The translations under genes and the position numbers were made by a program. A stretch of DNA of 64,000 nt from Sphingobacteriaceae bacterium (GTDB lineage Bacteria > Bacteroidota > Bacteroidia > UBA7662). The first letter of the stretch is position 1, and every line of letters begins with the position of its first letter. Shown here piece after piece: positions 35,452-44,151 of this stretch. The stretch lies in the NCBI GenBank assembly GCA_013824115.1, contig PNNG01000004.1, forward strand, positions 45,497 through 109,496. The letters run 5' to 3'. A model generated the notes under the pieces. That model did not search any database, had not been told where the DNA came from, and saw only the letters and a program-made list of their open reading frames with translations.

Positions 35452-35865
35452 TTAAAACAGGCCGAGCTGCTGTTGAGCTGCAGGTGCTACCGTCGTTTTT
35501 TTCGATTTGGAGGCTGCAATCGGAGGTTCAATGCCCATTTTTTTGGCAAGGTGAATTTCTCCCCATTTGTTCATGGCTTCCAATACAGGAATCACACTTT
35601 TGCCATAATCGGTTAGCTTATACTCCACTCTAGGTGGGATTTCGGGATAGGATTTACGTGTGGCTAGGCCATCACGCACAAATTCCTTCAATTGTTGGGT
35701 GAGCATTTTCTGGGTAATGCCCAGCACCTCTTCCTTGATGTCGCTAAAGCGCTTGGCTTTGTTTCTGAGACTCCACAAAATCTGAATCTTCCATTTACCT
35801 CCTATCAATTCCAAGGTGGCATCAATACCTGGCATTTGTGATTGAGTCGATGTATCGGGCTTCAT
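35452..35865 (-). CDS. HxlR-family transcriptional regulator
   Basis: A 137-residue winged-helix regulator. The family core ATLELIGGKWKIQILWSL is followed by KRFSDIKEEVLGITQKMLTQQLKEF (recognition region), GLATRKSYPEIPPRVEYKLTDYG (wing) and PVLEAMNKWGE. There is no Cys near the N-terminus, so it is unlike the redox-sensing HypR/YodB types. The C-terminal ~30 residues are a Lys/Ala/Gln tail. ATG 35865 is chosen over a TTG two codons upstream. The target is unknown; the convergent oxidoreductase is a weak candidate. Confidence 0.9.
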   Translation of the reverse strand: MKPDTSTQSQMPGIDATLELIGGKWKIQILWSLRNKAKRFSDIKEEVLGITQKMLTQQLKEFVRDGLATRKSYPEIPPRVEYKLTDYGKSVIPVLEAMNKWGEIHLAKKMGIEPPIAASKSKKTTVAPAAQQQLGLF

Positions 35866-35931
35866 AAGCAATAAGTATCAAATTGAAAGCTAATATATTC
35901 CCAAAACTTTAATAGCCCAAATTTGGTGGCA

Positions 35932-35967
35932 TAAAAAAGCATGCGGTTCATCGTGAAACGCATGCTT
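35932..35967 (-). terminator. Terminator at the end of trxB
   Basis: AAGCATGCG (35937-35945) pairs with CGCATGCTT (35959-35967), and a T run follows on the minus strand (A run at 35933-35938). It lies 18 bp beyond the trxB stop. Confidence 0.75.
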
Positions 35968-35985
35968 GTTTGCTTTTGATGTAGA

Positions 35986-36924
35986 TTACAATCCGTGTTC
36001 GCCCAACCAGCGCTCAGCATCGAGCGCTGCCATACAGCCCGAACCAGCTGCAGTCACCGCCTGACGATAAATTTTATCCTGGGCATCACCTGCTGCAAAA
36101 ACGCCGGCAATATTTGTCTTTGATGTGCCAGGTACAGTAAGAATGTATCCAGTTTCATCCATATTGAGATACGATTGGAACAAATCTGTATTGGGTTGGT
36201 GGCCTATGGCTACGAAGAAACCTTGAATTTCAAGCTCCTTCTTCTCCCCTGTTTTATTGTTCAATAAGCGTACACCGCTTACTCCATTTTCTCCCAAAAT
36301 CTCTTCAGTTTCATGGTTCCACAACATTTCAATGTTCTCGGTACGGAACACACGTTCTTGCATGGCCTTAGACGCGCGTAGTTCATCGCGACGCACAATC
36401 ATGTACACCTTCTTGCATAGTTTAGATAGATAGGTAGCTTCCTCAGCCGCGGTATCTCCGCCACCTACAATGGCCACGGTTTGGTTTTTAAAGAAGAAAC
36501 CGTCGCACACGGCACATGCAGAAACACCAAAACCGTTCAAACGCTTTTCTGAAGGCAATCCCAACCACTTGGCAGAAGCACCTGTGGCAATAATCACCGC
36601 GTCGGCGGTCATTTCCTTTTCCATGTCAATTACCACTTTATGGGGATGGCCACTGAAATCAACGCTGGTAATCATGCCGTACCGGCAATCGGCACCCATA
36701 CGAACTGCTTGGTTGCGGAAATCTTCCATCATCTTAGGACCGTGCGTCCCTTCCGGATATCCAGGATAGTTCTCCACTTCAGTAGTAATGGTGAGCTGGC
36801 CGCCAGGCTGCATTCCTTCGTATAGAATTGGATTTAAACCTGCGCGCGCGGCGTAAATGGCTGCGGTATATCCCGCGGGACCTGACCCTATGATCAGGCA
36901 TTTGGCGTGTTCTGCTGTTGACAT
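35986..36924 (-). CDS. trxB: Thioredoxin-disulfide reductase
   Basis: A 312-residue flavoprotein that reduces thioredoxin with NADPH. It has FAD motif IIGSGPAGYTAA (~11-22), the redox pair C137-A-V-C140 in SACAVCDG, NADPH motif AIVGGGDTAAEEA, and FAAGDAQD near the C-terminus. The length is typical of the low-Mr class. ATG 36924 is chosen because the upstream extension overlaps the DUF4249 coding end and is not family-like. It is the last gene of a five-gene minus-strand run closed by a terminator. Confidence 0.96.
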   Translation of the reverse strand: MSTAEHAKCLIIGSGPAGYTAAIYAARAGLNPILYEGMQPGGQLTITTEVENYPGYPEGTHGPKMMEDFRNQAVRMGADCRYGMITSVDFSGHPHKVVIDMEKEMTADAVIIATGASAKWLGLPSEKRLNGFGVSACAVCDGFFFKNQTVAIVGGGDTAAEEATYLSKLCKKVYMIVRRDELRASKAMQERVFRTENIEMLWNHETEEILGENGVSGVRLLNNKTGEKKELEIQGFFVAIGHQPNTDLFQSYLNMDETGYILTVPGTSKTNIAGVFAAGDAQDKIYRQAVTAAGSGCMAALDAERWLGEHGL

Positions 36925-36949
36925 GCTGTAAAAATAGTTTTTTTGTCGA

Positions 36950-37855
36950 TTAAGGTATGTACTGATACACCACTGAGCCATAACCTCCCCAAATACCCAA
37001 GCCTCTGCCCTTGCGCGCTCTGATGTTTGTACTTACAACGGTGGGTGTTGAGAATGGGTTCCCACTGCCTCCCGTGGCCGAATTTAAGGTGAGCCAAAAC
37101 AAATAATGTGGCCTATCTATGGCACACCACTTTACTGAGATGGTATCTCCTTTTTCGAAATATCCAAACTCACTGAAACTCGATGAATCGGCAAACAAAT
37201 AGGCTTCTTTTCCCCTGCGTAAAATAAAATCTACACTTTGACCATTCACCAAATCGTCGCTGTAAATCGAATTGAAATCGGAACTCCATTGCAACTCACC
37301 CTGCCGCTTGGTAAATGCCCGTACATAATTGCCTTTTTGGAGAGGATCGGCGTAGCGGAAGTATAAATTCACCAATTGACTGTCGCGAGCCGTCGGCTGA
37401 AATTGACCGGCTTCGCGTACAAAATCGGCACGGGTGCGGTGCCACAAACTGTCGAGTGGCAGCACCATTGGAATGGTGGTGCTGGCTTCTAAATCTACCT
37501 CACTGGTTTGTATGCGCAATCGGTACGTCTTGCCTGCCTCGCCTTTTATTTTGGTTCCTCTGTAGTTGAACAAGGTCCAATGCTGAAAGTTGAAATCGGC
37601 ACGCATCGTATCAATAAGTCCATCCGCCTCCACGGTTACCAAGGCGCCATTAATAAGTAAACCTGCAACGGTTTGTAAGTCAACTGGAGCGAAATAAGGA
37701 CTGTTGCGCGACAAAGAAACGTAAGCAAACGAGTCGGGCTCTATGTGGCCGTGAACGACCACATACTCTTTTTTTTCGGGCATTTCGAGTTGAATAACCC
37801 GCTCGCAGCTACTCAAAAACAACCAAGCGATGGCGACTGAAATCAACAATCTCAT
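36950..37855 (-). CDS. DUF4249 lipoprotein, partner of the TonB receptor
   Basis: A 301-residue lipoprotein with signal peptide and lipobox (LFLSSC, Cys near residue 17). The DUF4249 features seen are YVVVHGHIEPDSFAYVSLSRN at the N-terminus (read as two strands), GKTYRLRIQTSEVDLEAST and the late GGSGNPFSTPTVVSTNI. DUF4249 proteins are encoded directly after TonB-dependent receptors in Bacteroidota and are thought to be surface components. Here the ATG follows the receptor stop by 2 bp, so the genes are coupled. Confidence 0.85.
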   Translation of the reverse strand: MRLLISVAIAWLFLSSCERVIQLEMPEKKEYVVVHGHIEPDSFAYVSLSRNSPYFAPVDLQTVAGLLINGALVTVEADGLIDTMRADFNFQHWTLFNYRGTKIKGEAGKTYRLRIQTSEVDLEASTTIPMVLPLDSLWHRTRADFVREAGQFQPTARDSQLVNLYFRYADPLQKGNYVRAFTKRQGELQWSSDFNSIYSDDLVNGQSVDFILRRGKEAYLFADSSSFSEFGYFEKGDTISVKWCAIDRPHYLFWLTLNSATGGSGNPFSTPTVVSTNIRARKGRGLGIWGGYGSVVYQYIP

Positions 37856-37857
37856 AC

Positions 37858-40236
37858 TCAAAATTTAAAATTCCAGGTGACCGAAGGGATAATGGGAAAC
37901 AAACTCACTTGACGGGCTTCAATTTGCAAGCTTTGTTGCTGCAATGAACCAGTATTGTTTAAGTAAACAAAGTAGGGATTCAACCTACTGTACACATTGT
38001 AAATAGCAAATACCCATTCGTTCTTCAATCTTTTTCCTTGCCTGCCTGGTTTGTACACCGCTGCCAAATCCATGCGGTGATAGTTCGCCAAACGGAGGTT
38101 GTTTCTGTCGCCAATCTGATCAATGATTCTGCCTTCAATAAAGTAGCGCGATTCAGGAATTGTAAACGCATTTCCCGTAGCAAAAACAAAGGTGCTCGAA
38201 AAGGTCCAGCGTTCGTTGAAATCGTATGAAGCTACTATACTGAGATCGTGCCGGCGATCAAATTTGTAGGGAAATCGGCGCCCCTCCATGATGTCGGGAA
38301 ATTGGCGCCAAGCCCATGCCAAAGTATAACCAATCCAACCTGTTAACTTGCCCGTGCGTTTTTTTACAAAAAACTCGGCTCCATAAGCCTCTCCATTCCC
38401 AAAAACGAAGTCGTTTTCGATGTTGGCATTTAATCCGTTTACGGCCCCGTTTCGGAAGTCAATCTGATTGAAAAGCTGCTTATAATATACTTCAACCGAG
38501 GTTTCGTATTGATTTTCTTTAAAGTTTCTAAAATAGCCCAGCGAGTATTGATAGCCAATTTGCGGTTTTACCCTCAAGGTGCTGGGCACCCACAAATCGG
38601 TGGGTAGGGCGTTGCCCGAACTACTGGCCAGGTGTATGTATTGCAGGTTACGGGTGGCGCCAAACTTTACCGACGATTTGGTATTGATGCTGTAGCGCAC
38701 CAACAATCGAGGCTCCAAACCTCCATAATTCACAATTCTATCGCCCTTGTCAAAAGTGCGCTCTTCTACTTTTTCAATCAAATCGCTATCGGTAAATCGT
38801 TCAAATACATACGGACCTGTTTGTGTATAATTTGAATATCGTAATCCGCCATTTACTTGTAAACGGTCGTTAATGTCCCACTGGTCTTGGGCATATACCG
38901 CTACTTCATGTGCATTCAGCTGCTTTACCCCTGGCAAGGTGAATACATTTTCTCCACTACGTGCCTCCACCACCGAGGGTGTAAACATATGATAGGTGTA
39001 TTGGGCACCCCATTTTATTTGGTGCCTGATATCGGGGAAATAATCAAAATCGACCTTGGCTGTGGCGTTTCGTACCCCTGAATTCAGGGCAAAACGAAAA
39101 GTAGACTGCTCAACCGCTGTACCAAAGTTAAAGTCGCTGTAAATACCGCTCACATTCATGAACAACTTATTGGAAAACAAGTGGTTCCAACGCAAGGTGG
39201 TAGTAGCATTGCCCCATGGGATTTCAAAATTCAATCCCGATTCCCGGTTTTTGAACAAAAACACATCCCTCCCAAAATAGGCACTGGCATATACCCTGTC
39301 TTTGTCACTGAATTTGTAATTGACCTTGGCATTGAGGTCATAGAAATAGTATTTACTGCCTTTGGCAATGGCATCAGCAGGAATGAAAGGATCAGCAAGC
39401 ACATCGGCATAGGTTCTTCTGCCTGAAATGATGAACGAGCTTTTGTCTTTCACTATGGGGCCTTCGGTGGTGAATCGTGAAGAAATTAATCCAATGCCGC
39501 CTTCTGTTTTAAACTGCTGGTTGTTTCCATCGCGCATGCTGATATTCAAAACCGAACTGATTCTTCCCCCATATTCTGCCGGCATGCCACCTTTAATCAA
39601 AGTGGTATTGTTGATGGCGTCGGCATTGAATACCGAGAAAAATCCAAACAAATGCGCAGCATTGTACACCACCGCTTCGTCGAGCAGAATGAGATTTTGA
39701 TCGGGACCACCCCCTCTTACATAAAAGCCTGTATTGCCCTCTCCTGCTGTTTGTACCCCCGGCAGCAATTGTATGGTTTTCAGGATATCGACCTCCCCCA
39801 ACAAAGCAGGTAGTGACTTTACCTGCTCCATGTTAAGCTCGGTTCTGCCCATGGCAGCATCACGGGTATTTTGATCAGCACGTACCCCTTCTACTACGAC
39901 TTCCTGCTTGGTTAAAGCCGCATTCTTGAGCTTGAAGTTGTACTGAATGTTCTTACTCAAATTTACTTCCACCGCCGCAGTTTCGAACCCCAGATAAGAT
40001 ACCACCAATTGGTAAGTTCCTTTTTCAAGGGTAAGCGAATAAAAACCGTATTCATTGGTGATACCTCCTTTCTTCAGCTCTTTTACGAAAATATTGGCGG
40101 CTATTAACGACTCGCCCGTTTCGCTGCGCACGTACCCACTGATGGTGTATTTTTGTGCAAAGGCAGTGGTAACGGACAAAAAGAAGCTGAGGGTTAACAA
40201 TGTGCTAACCCTACCAAAAAAGGAAGAATAACGCAT
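37858..40236 (-). CDS. TonB-dependent outer-membrane receptor
   Basis: A 792-residue receptor: signal peptide (LLTLSFFLSVTTAFAQ), a carboxypeptidase-like regulatory domain (~29-110, YTISGYVRSETGESLIAANI), a plug (~120-230, LPALLGEVDILKTIQLLPG and FYVRGGGPDQNLILLDE) and a 22-strand-type barrel to the C-terminus. No SusD homologue is nearby; the DUF4249 lipoprotein follows instead. The substrate is unknown; the upstream secreted protease suggests peptides, which is only a guess. It starts 1 bp after the S8 protease stop. Confidence 0.92.
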   Translation of the reverse strand: MRYSSFFGRVSTLLTLSFFLSVTTAFAQKYTISGYVRSETGESLIAANIFVKELKKGGITNEYGFYSLTLEKGTYQLVVSYLGFETAAVEVNLSKNIQYNFKLKNAALTKQEVVVEGVRADQNTRDAAMGRTELNMEQVKSLPALLGEVDILKTIQLLPGVQTAGEGNTGFYVRGGGPDQNLILLDEAVVYNAAHLFGFFSVFNADAINNTTLIKGGMPAEYGGRISSVLNISMRDGNNQQFKTEGGIGLISSRFTTEGPIVKDKSSFIISGRRTYADVLADPFIPADAIAKGSKYYFYDLNAKVNYKFSDKDRVYASAYFGRDVFLFKNRESGLNFEIPWGNATTTLRWNHLFSNKLFMNVSGIYSDFNFGTAVEQSTFRFALNSGVRNATAKVDFDYFPDIRHQIKWGAQYTYHMFTPSVVEARSGENVFTLPGVKQLNAHEVAVYAQDQWDINDRLQVNGGLRYSNYTQTGPYVFERFTDSDLIEKVEERTFDKGDRIVNYGGLEPRLLVRYSINTKSSVKFGATRNLQYIHLASSSGNALPTDLWVPSTLRVKPQIGYQYSLGYFRNFKENQYETSVEVYYKQLFNQIDFRNGAVNGLNANIENDFVFGNGEAYGAEFFVKKRTGKLTGWIGYTLAWAWRQFPDIMEGRRFPYKFDRRHDLSIVASYDFNERWTFSSTFVFATGNAFTIPESRYFIEGRIIDQIGDRNNLRLANYHRMDLAAVYKPGRQGKRLKNEWVFAIYNVYSRLNPYFVYLNNTGSLQQQSLQIEARQVSLFPIIPSVTWNFKF

Positions 40237-40237
40237 T

Positions 40238-41902
40238 TTATTGTTTCACAACACGGTTAACAATGATGTTGTATTCATTGCTTATTTCAAGGAGATACAC
40301 CCCCGGCACCAGGGTTTCGGGCAAACTTAATTGCATGCCTTGCATGCCTGCCTGAACCCTTCCCATTGATTCGGAATAAACCAATCTGCCTTGCATATCG
40401 CGCAGATGGAGGGTATTCACACTGCTGATTTTTTGCTCAAATTGAATTTGCAGTCGATTGGTGAATGGGTTCGGATATACTTTTAATTGCTCCACTGCAT
40501 TCAAATCGCGGGTGCTCAAAAGCGTTAGCGCCATTTGCAAATCGGGTAAACCCCAACCTACCTGGTTGTTGGGTGTAAGTCGGTTATTGCCACTTTGTTT
40601 GAGTGTTTCATAAATCTGCATATTGGTTCGGCTGGGATGGGCTTGCCACAGAATGGTTGCCAATCCAGCCATGATGGGGCCAGAAAAAGAGGTTCCGCTT
40701 ACGAAAGTGATGCCTTGTCCATTCAATGCACAAGTAACCGCTGCACTTCCTTGAGCCATTACTTCAGGTTTAATTCGGCCATCAGCCGTGGGACCCACGC
40801 TGCTAAATCCAACGCGCTGCCCTTCGGCATTGGTCGCACCTACACTCAATACCGAGTCACCGTCGGCAGGTGCTCCCACATATGTCCAACCGCCACCACC
40901 GTAGTTACCAGCGCTGGCCACTACCAAAATGCCTTTTTTTGAAGCCATATCCGATGCACGCGTTATTCTGGTAGTATTGCCATTCATATCGGCATAGGTA
41001 TAATTCATGGTTGGATCGTCAAACGTAGTATAGCTCAATGAAGTGTTGAACACATCGGCTCCGGCACTATCAGCACGTTCGGCAGCTGCCACCCAATTGT
41101 CTTCCTCAATTTGATTTTCGCTACCCCCCACGTTGTTTTCGGTGCGATACAACATATACTGGGCCTTAGGTGCTGTACCTATCAATTCACCTGGAATTAC
41201 ACCTGCCATGCAACCCAAAACATAGGTGCCGTGACTGTCGAATACATAGGGATTCGTATTCAAGTCAACAAAGTCGTACGTATCTACGATTCGGTTTTGA
41301 AGAAACAATGAATCGAAACAACCGAGTGTATTCACATTGATAAAACCAGCATCAAAAACCGCAATGCGCATCCCCTCTCCCCTATAACCCAAATTGTGCA
41401 ATACATCGCCATTGTGCAGTCTGATTTGGTTGTAAGAAGCTCCATAATCGGCATTCGTAAGCCTATCGATACGCATTACCGGCGAAGCCTGGGTGTAACT
41501 GCCGAACTTATCTTCTATTACAGGCCTGCTGTAGGCAATCCTGCCCGTTTTACGAGAAGCTCTGACAAATGGCAATGCCTGAATATTGGCCAAAACCTGC
41601 GTATTGGGCACTTCTATGGTTGCTCCATTCAACCACTTCGAAGTATGCCTGATGGTAGCGCCTTTGGCAATCAAACTGTCGAGATAACGAGGATTTACAG
41701 GCAAATCGCTGCTGTCGATGGCAATGCCTTGGTTGGTACGTCGCTGAATTGCTCGTTGCGATAAATAAGCCGAGGGGTTGTTTAAACTGAAAGGACTGTT
41801 GTTCTTATCAGTAAATGCAATCCAATAACGGTTGCCGGTTTGTGCTTCTACCGATTGAATACCCAGCAATAGGGCGAAAAGGAGTACTATTTTAGGTGTC
41901 AT
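40238..41902 (-). CDS. Secreted S8 (subtilisin-like) protease with T9SS tail
   Basis: A 554-residue exported protease with a signal peptide (~1-20), an inhibitor-like prodomain (~25-140), and a peptidase domain with Asp in RIAVFDAGF (~182), His in DSHGTYVLG (~223) and Ser in VSGTSFSGPIMAGL (~403). The C-terminal ~80 residues are a T9SS sorting tail (KVYPNPFTNRLQIQF, LVPGVYLLEI). It should be displayed or released at the surface. It lies 9 bp after mnmA and 1 bp before the receptor gene. Confidence 0.92.
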   Translation of the reverse strand: MTPKIVLLFALLLGIQSVEAQTGNRYWIAFTDKNNSPFSLNNPSAYLSQRAIQRRTNQGIAIDSSDLPVNPRYLDSLIAKGATIRHTSKWLNGATIEVPNTQVLANIQALPFVRASRKTGRIAYSRPVIEDKFGSYTQASPVMRIDRLTNADYGASYNQIRLHNGDVLHNLGYRGEGMRIAVFDAGFINVNTLGCFDSLFLQNRIVDTYDFVDLNTNPYVFDSHGTYVLGCMAGVIPGELIGTAPKAQYMLYRTENNVGGSENQIEEDNWVAAAERADSAGADVFNTSLSYTTFDDPTMNYTYADMNGNTTRITRASDMASKKGILVVASAGNYGGGGWTYVGAPADGDSVLSVGATNAEGQRVGFSSVGPTADGRIKPEVMAQGSAAVTCALNGQGITFVSGTSFSGPIMAGLATILWQAHPSRTNMQIYETLKQSGNNRLTPNNQVGWGLPDLQMALTLLSTRDLNAVEQLKVYPNPFTNRLQIQFEQKISSVNTLHLRDMQGRLVYSESMGRVQAGMQGMQLSLPETLVPGVYLLEISNEYNIIVNRVVKQ

Positions 41903-41911
41903 GAGATGCAA

Positions 41912-43024
41912 TTATTGCTGACTGATGTCAAATGAGGATTCTATCCAACCACCACCGATTACATCCTGCCCTTCGTAAAAAACGGCGCTTTGTCCGGGTG
42001 CAATGGCTTTTACTTTTTTATGGAATTCGGCCACTATCTTATCGCCAATCTGGCGAATATGGGCTGGACTTCCTGGGTCTTTATACCTGATTTTGGCAAT
42101 CACGTCGAGTCCATCTTCGGGCAAACGGTCGTACTTCTGCAAGTTGATTTTGCCTACCCACATGCCATTTCGGTCTAAATCGTCTAATTCACCCAACACC
42201 ACTGTATTGGTTTCGGGCCTGATTTCGGTAACAAAAACAGGCTTGCCCAAAGCTATATCGAGCCCTTTGCGTTGGCCTACGGTGTAAAACGGATAACCAC
42301 GGTGCTTACCTAAAAAATTACCAGCTGCATCTACAAAATCGCCTCCTTCAACTTGCTCTTCAAGTCCAGGCACCCTGCGCTTTAAAAAGCCACGGTAGTC
42401 ATTGTCGGGCACAAAGCAAATCTCGTAACTCTCGCTTTTTTTGGCCAAGGCACTGTAACCCATGTCAATGGCCATTTGCTTGATATCGGCCTTTTTGTAT
42501 TTGCCCATCGGAAAAAGCGTGCGTTTAAGGCTTTCTTGTCTTAATCCCCAAAGCACGTACGATTGATCTTTATTATCATCTAAACCTGTGCTAATGACCA
42601 TGCGTCCATCCACCTCGCGGATTTGGGCATAGTGACCTGTGGCTATAAATTCGCAATTCAGTTTATCAGCACGTTGGAGCAAGGCATCCCATTTGATGTG
42701 GGTATTGCAAAGTACGCAGGGATTGGGGGTTCTACCTGCAAGGTATTCGCCCACAAAATTGTCGATCACATAATCTCCAAACTCATCCCTTATGTCCAAA
42801 ATCATATGAGCAAAGCCTTTGCTTACAGCTATTTCTCTTGCGTCGTTGATAGAATCGAGGCTGCAGCAACCAGTTTCTTTCTTACTTCCACCGGCCGAGG
42901 CATAGTCCCAAGTCTTCATGGTCATACCAATTACTTCATAACCAGCCTCGTGCAGCATGATTGCCGCTACGGTACTGTCGATGCCACCACTCATGGCCAC
43001 TAAAACTCTTCCTTTTGTGCTCAT
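41912..43024 (-). CDS. mnmA: tRNA 2-thiouridine(34) synthase MnmA
   Basis: A 370-residue enzyme that thiolates the wobble uridine of Lys, Glu and Gln tRNAs. It has PP-loop VAMSGGIDSTVAA (residues ~9-21), catalytic Cys regions NPCVLCN and ESYEICFVPDN, and C-terminal VGQRKGLDIALGKP and IRYKDPGSPA. ATG 43024 gives MSTKGRVLVAMSGG. The longer frame to 43330 overlaps the divergent gene and lies upstream of an exact TAAATTTG box. It is the first gene of the run leading to trxB. Confidence 0.96.
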   Translation of the reverse strand: MSTKGRVLVAMSGGIDSTVAAIMLHEAGYEVIGMTMKTWDYASAGGSKKETGCCSLDSINDAREIAVSKGFAHMILDIRDEFGDYVIDNFVGEYLAGRTPNPCVLCNTHIKWDALLQRADKLNCEFIATGHYAQIREVDGRMVISTGLDDNKDQSYVLWGLRQESLKRTLFPMGKYKKADIKQMAIDMGYSALAKKSESYEICFVPDNDYRGFLKRRVPGLEEQVEGGDFVDAAGNFLGKHRGYPFYTVGQRKGLDIALGKPVFVTEIRPETNTVVLGELDDLDRNGMWVGKINLQKYDRLPEDGLDVIAKIRYKDPGSPAHIRQIGDKIVAEFHKKVKAIAPGQSAVFYEGQDVIGGGWIESSFDISQQ

Positions 43025-43038
43025 AAAAAAACCAGGCT

Positions 43039-43046
43039 CAAATTTA
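43039..43046 (-). promoter_or_regulatory. Candidate -7 promoter box for the mnmA run
   Basis: On the minus strand this reads TAAATTTG, exact TAnnTTTG, 15 bp before the mnmA ATG at 43024. A -33 element at normal spacing is not clear. Confidence 0.4.
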
Positions 43047-43117
43047 GCCAAACTGCAGCTGCTGTCTGTATTATTAACCCTTTTTTGCCAAATTTGTTGA
43101 GTTAAAAGTCGGATGTC

Positions 43118-43390
43118 GTGTCGAAAAGTTCCCCAGCCTACCTTAAAAAGATGGAGCAATTGTTTAAAGAAAACGGGTTTAAACTGCGTTATGAGAAGGG
43201 GACCTTTAAATCGGGCCATTGTTTGTTGCTCGAGCAACAGGTGGTAGTGGTGAATAAATTTTACACAGTGGAGACAAAAATCAGTGCGCTCAGCGACATT
43301 GCCCGGGAATTGGTGTGGAACGAAGACCAATTATCGGCCGAAAGCAAAAAAGTGCTGAGTGATCTCCGCCAAACTTCCTTGTCGCTGTGA
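43118..43390 (+). CDS. Small uncharacterised protein upstream of the MBL hydrolase
   Basis: A 90-residue protein starting at GTG 43118; an internal ATG at 43151 would leave 79 residues. The pattern is a short helix (KKMEQLFKENGFKLRYEKG), a beta hairpin (SGHCLLLEQQVVVVNKFY) and a C-terminal helix. From memory, short proteins of this shape precede MBL hydrolases in other Bacteroidota, but no function is known. Its stop overlaps the GTG of the next gene (GTGA), so it is translationally coupled to the MBL/NFACT pair. Confidence 0.7.
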   Translation: MSKSSPAYLKKMEQLFKENGFKLRYEKGTFKSGHCLLLEQQVVVVNKFYTVETKISALSDIARELVWNEDQLSAESKKVLSDLRQTSLSL

Positions 43391-44151
43391 AAATCACTTT
43401 TTTAGGTACAGGAACCTCTCAAGGAGTACCCGTCATTCTTTGCAAATGTGCCGTATGCAGCTCGAGCGACCCGCGCGATCAACGCCTGCGCACCAGCATC
43501 ATGGTTGAAAGTGCAGACGGCCGAATTACGGTGATTGATACTGGACCCGATTTCAGGCAGCAAATGCTTCGCGAAAAACCAGCCAGAGTAGATGCAGTGG
43601 TATTTACCCATGCGCACAAAGACCACATTGCCGGTTTAGACGATGTGAGGCCTTTTAATTTTGCTACCCAGCAAGACATGCCCGTATATGGCAGCGCCGA
43701 TGTAATGAAAGCCCTCGAGCGAGAGTACTATTATGTGTTTGAGCCTGTTAAATACCCTGGTGTTCCAAAAATTACGGTTCACACCATCAACGATGACCCA
43801 TTTGAGTTAAATGGTTGCCGATTCGAACCCATTCGGCTCCTCCATCATCGCATGCCTGTTTACGGTTTTCGCATAGGCGACTTCGCCTATATTACCGATG
43901 CGAACTTTATCGAAGAGGAAGAATTAGATAAGCTTACTGGTCTTAAAGTGCTTGTAATAAATGCCTTGCGAAAAGAAACGCACATATCGCATTTCAATCT
44001 CGAGCAAGCTTTGGAAATCATTGCGCGCTTGCAGCCCAAGCAGGCCTACCTTACCCACATCAGTCATCAGTTGGGATTACATGCCATAGAGGATGCCTTA
44101 CTCCCTCCTGGGGTAAACCTGGCCTACGACGGTTTGAAATTGGAAGTATGA
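43387..44151 (+). CDS. MBL-fold metallo-hydrolase (PhnP-like)
   Basis: A 254-residue metallo-beta-lactamase-fold hydrolase. LGTGTSQGVPVILCKCAVC at the N-terminus resembles PhnP, including Cys residues of the extra zinc site. The active-site motif is H75-A-H77-K-D79-H80, with later ligands in LLHHRMP, ITDANF and LTHISHQLG. PhnP hydrolyses cyclic phosphodiesters, but the family is broad. It starts with GTG overlapping the previous stop and ends with ATGA overlap into the NFACT gene, so three genes are coupled. Confidence 0.9.
   Translation: MKITFLGTGTSQGVPVILCKCAVCSSSDPRDQRLRTSIMVESADGRITVIDTGPDFRQQMLREKPARVDAVVFTHAHKDHIAGLDDVRPFNFATQQDMPVYGSADVMKALEREYYYVFEPVKYPGVPKITVHTINDDPFELNGCRFEPIRLLHHRMPVYGFRIGDFAYITDANFIEEEELDKLTGLKVLVINALRKETHISHFNLEQALEIIARLQPKQAYLTHISHQLGLHAIEDALLPPGVNLAYDGLKLEV

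Noticed and set aside
43025..43330. 102-residue N-terminal extension of mnmA
   Set aside because: It overlaps the plus-strand small gene and lies upstream of the TAAATTTG box; the PP-loop begins right after ATG 43024 as in the family.
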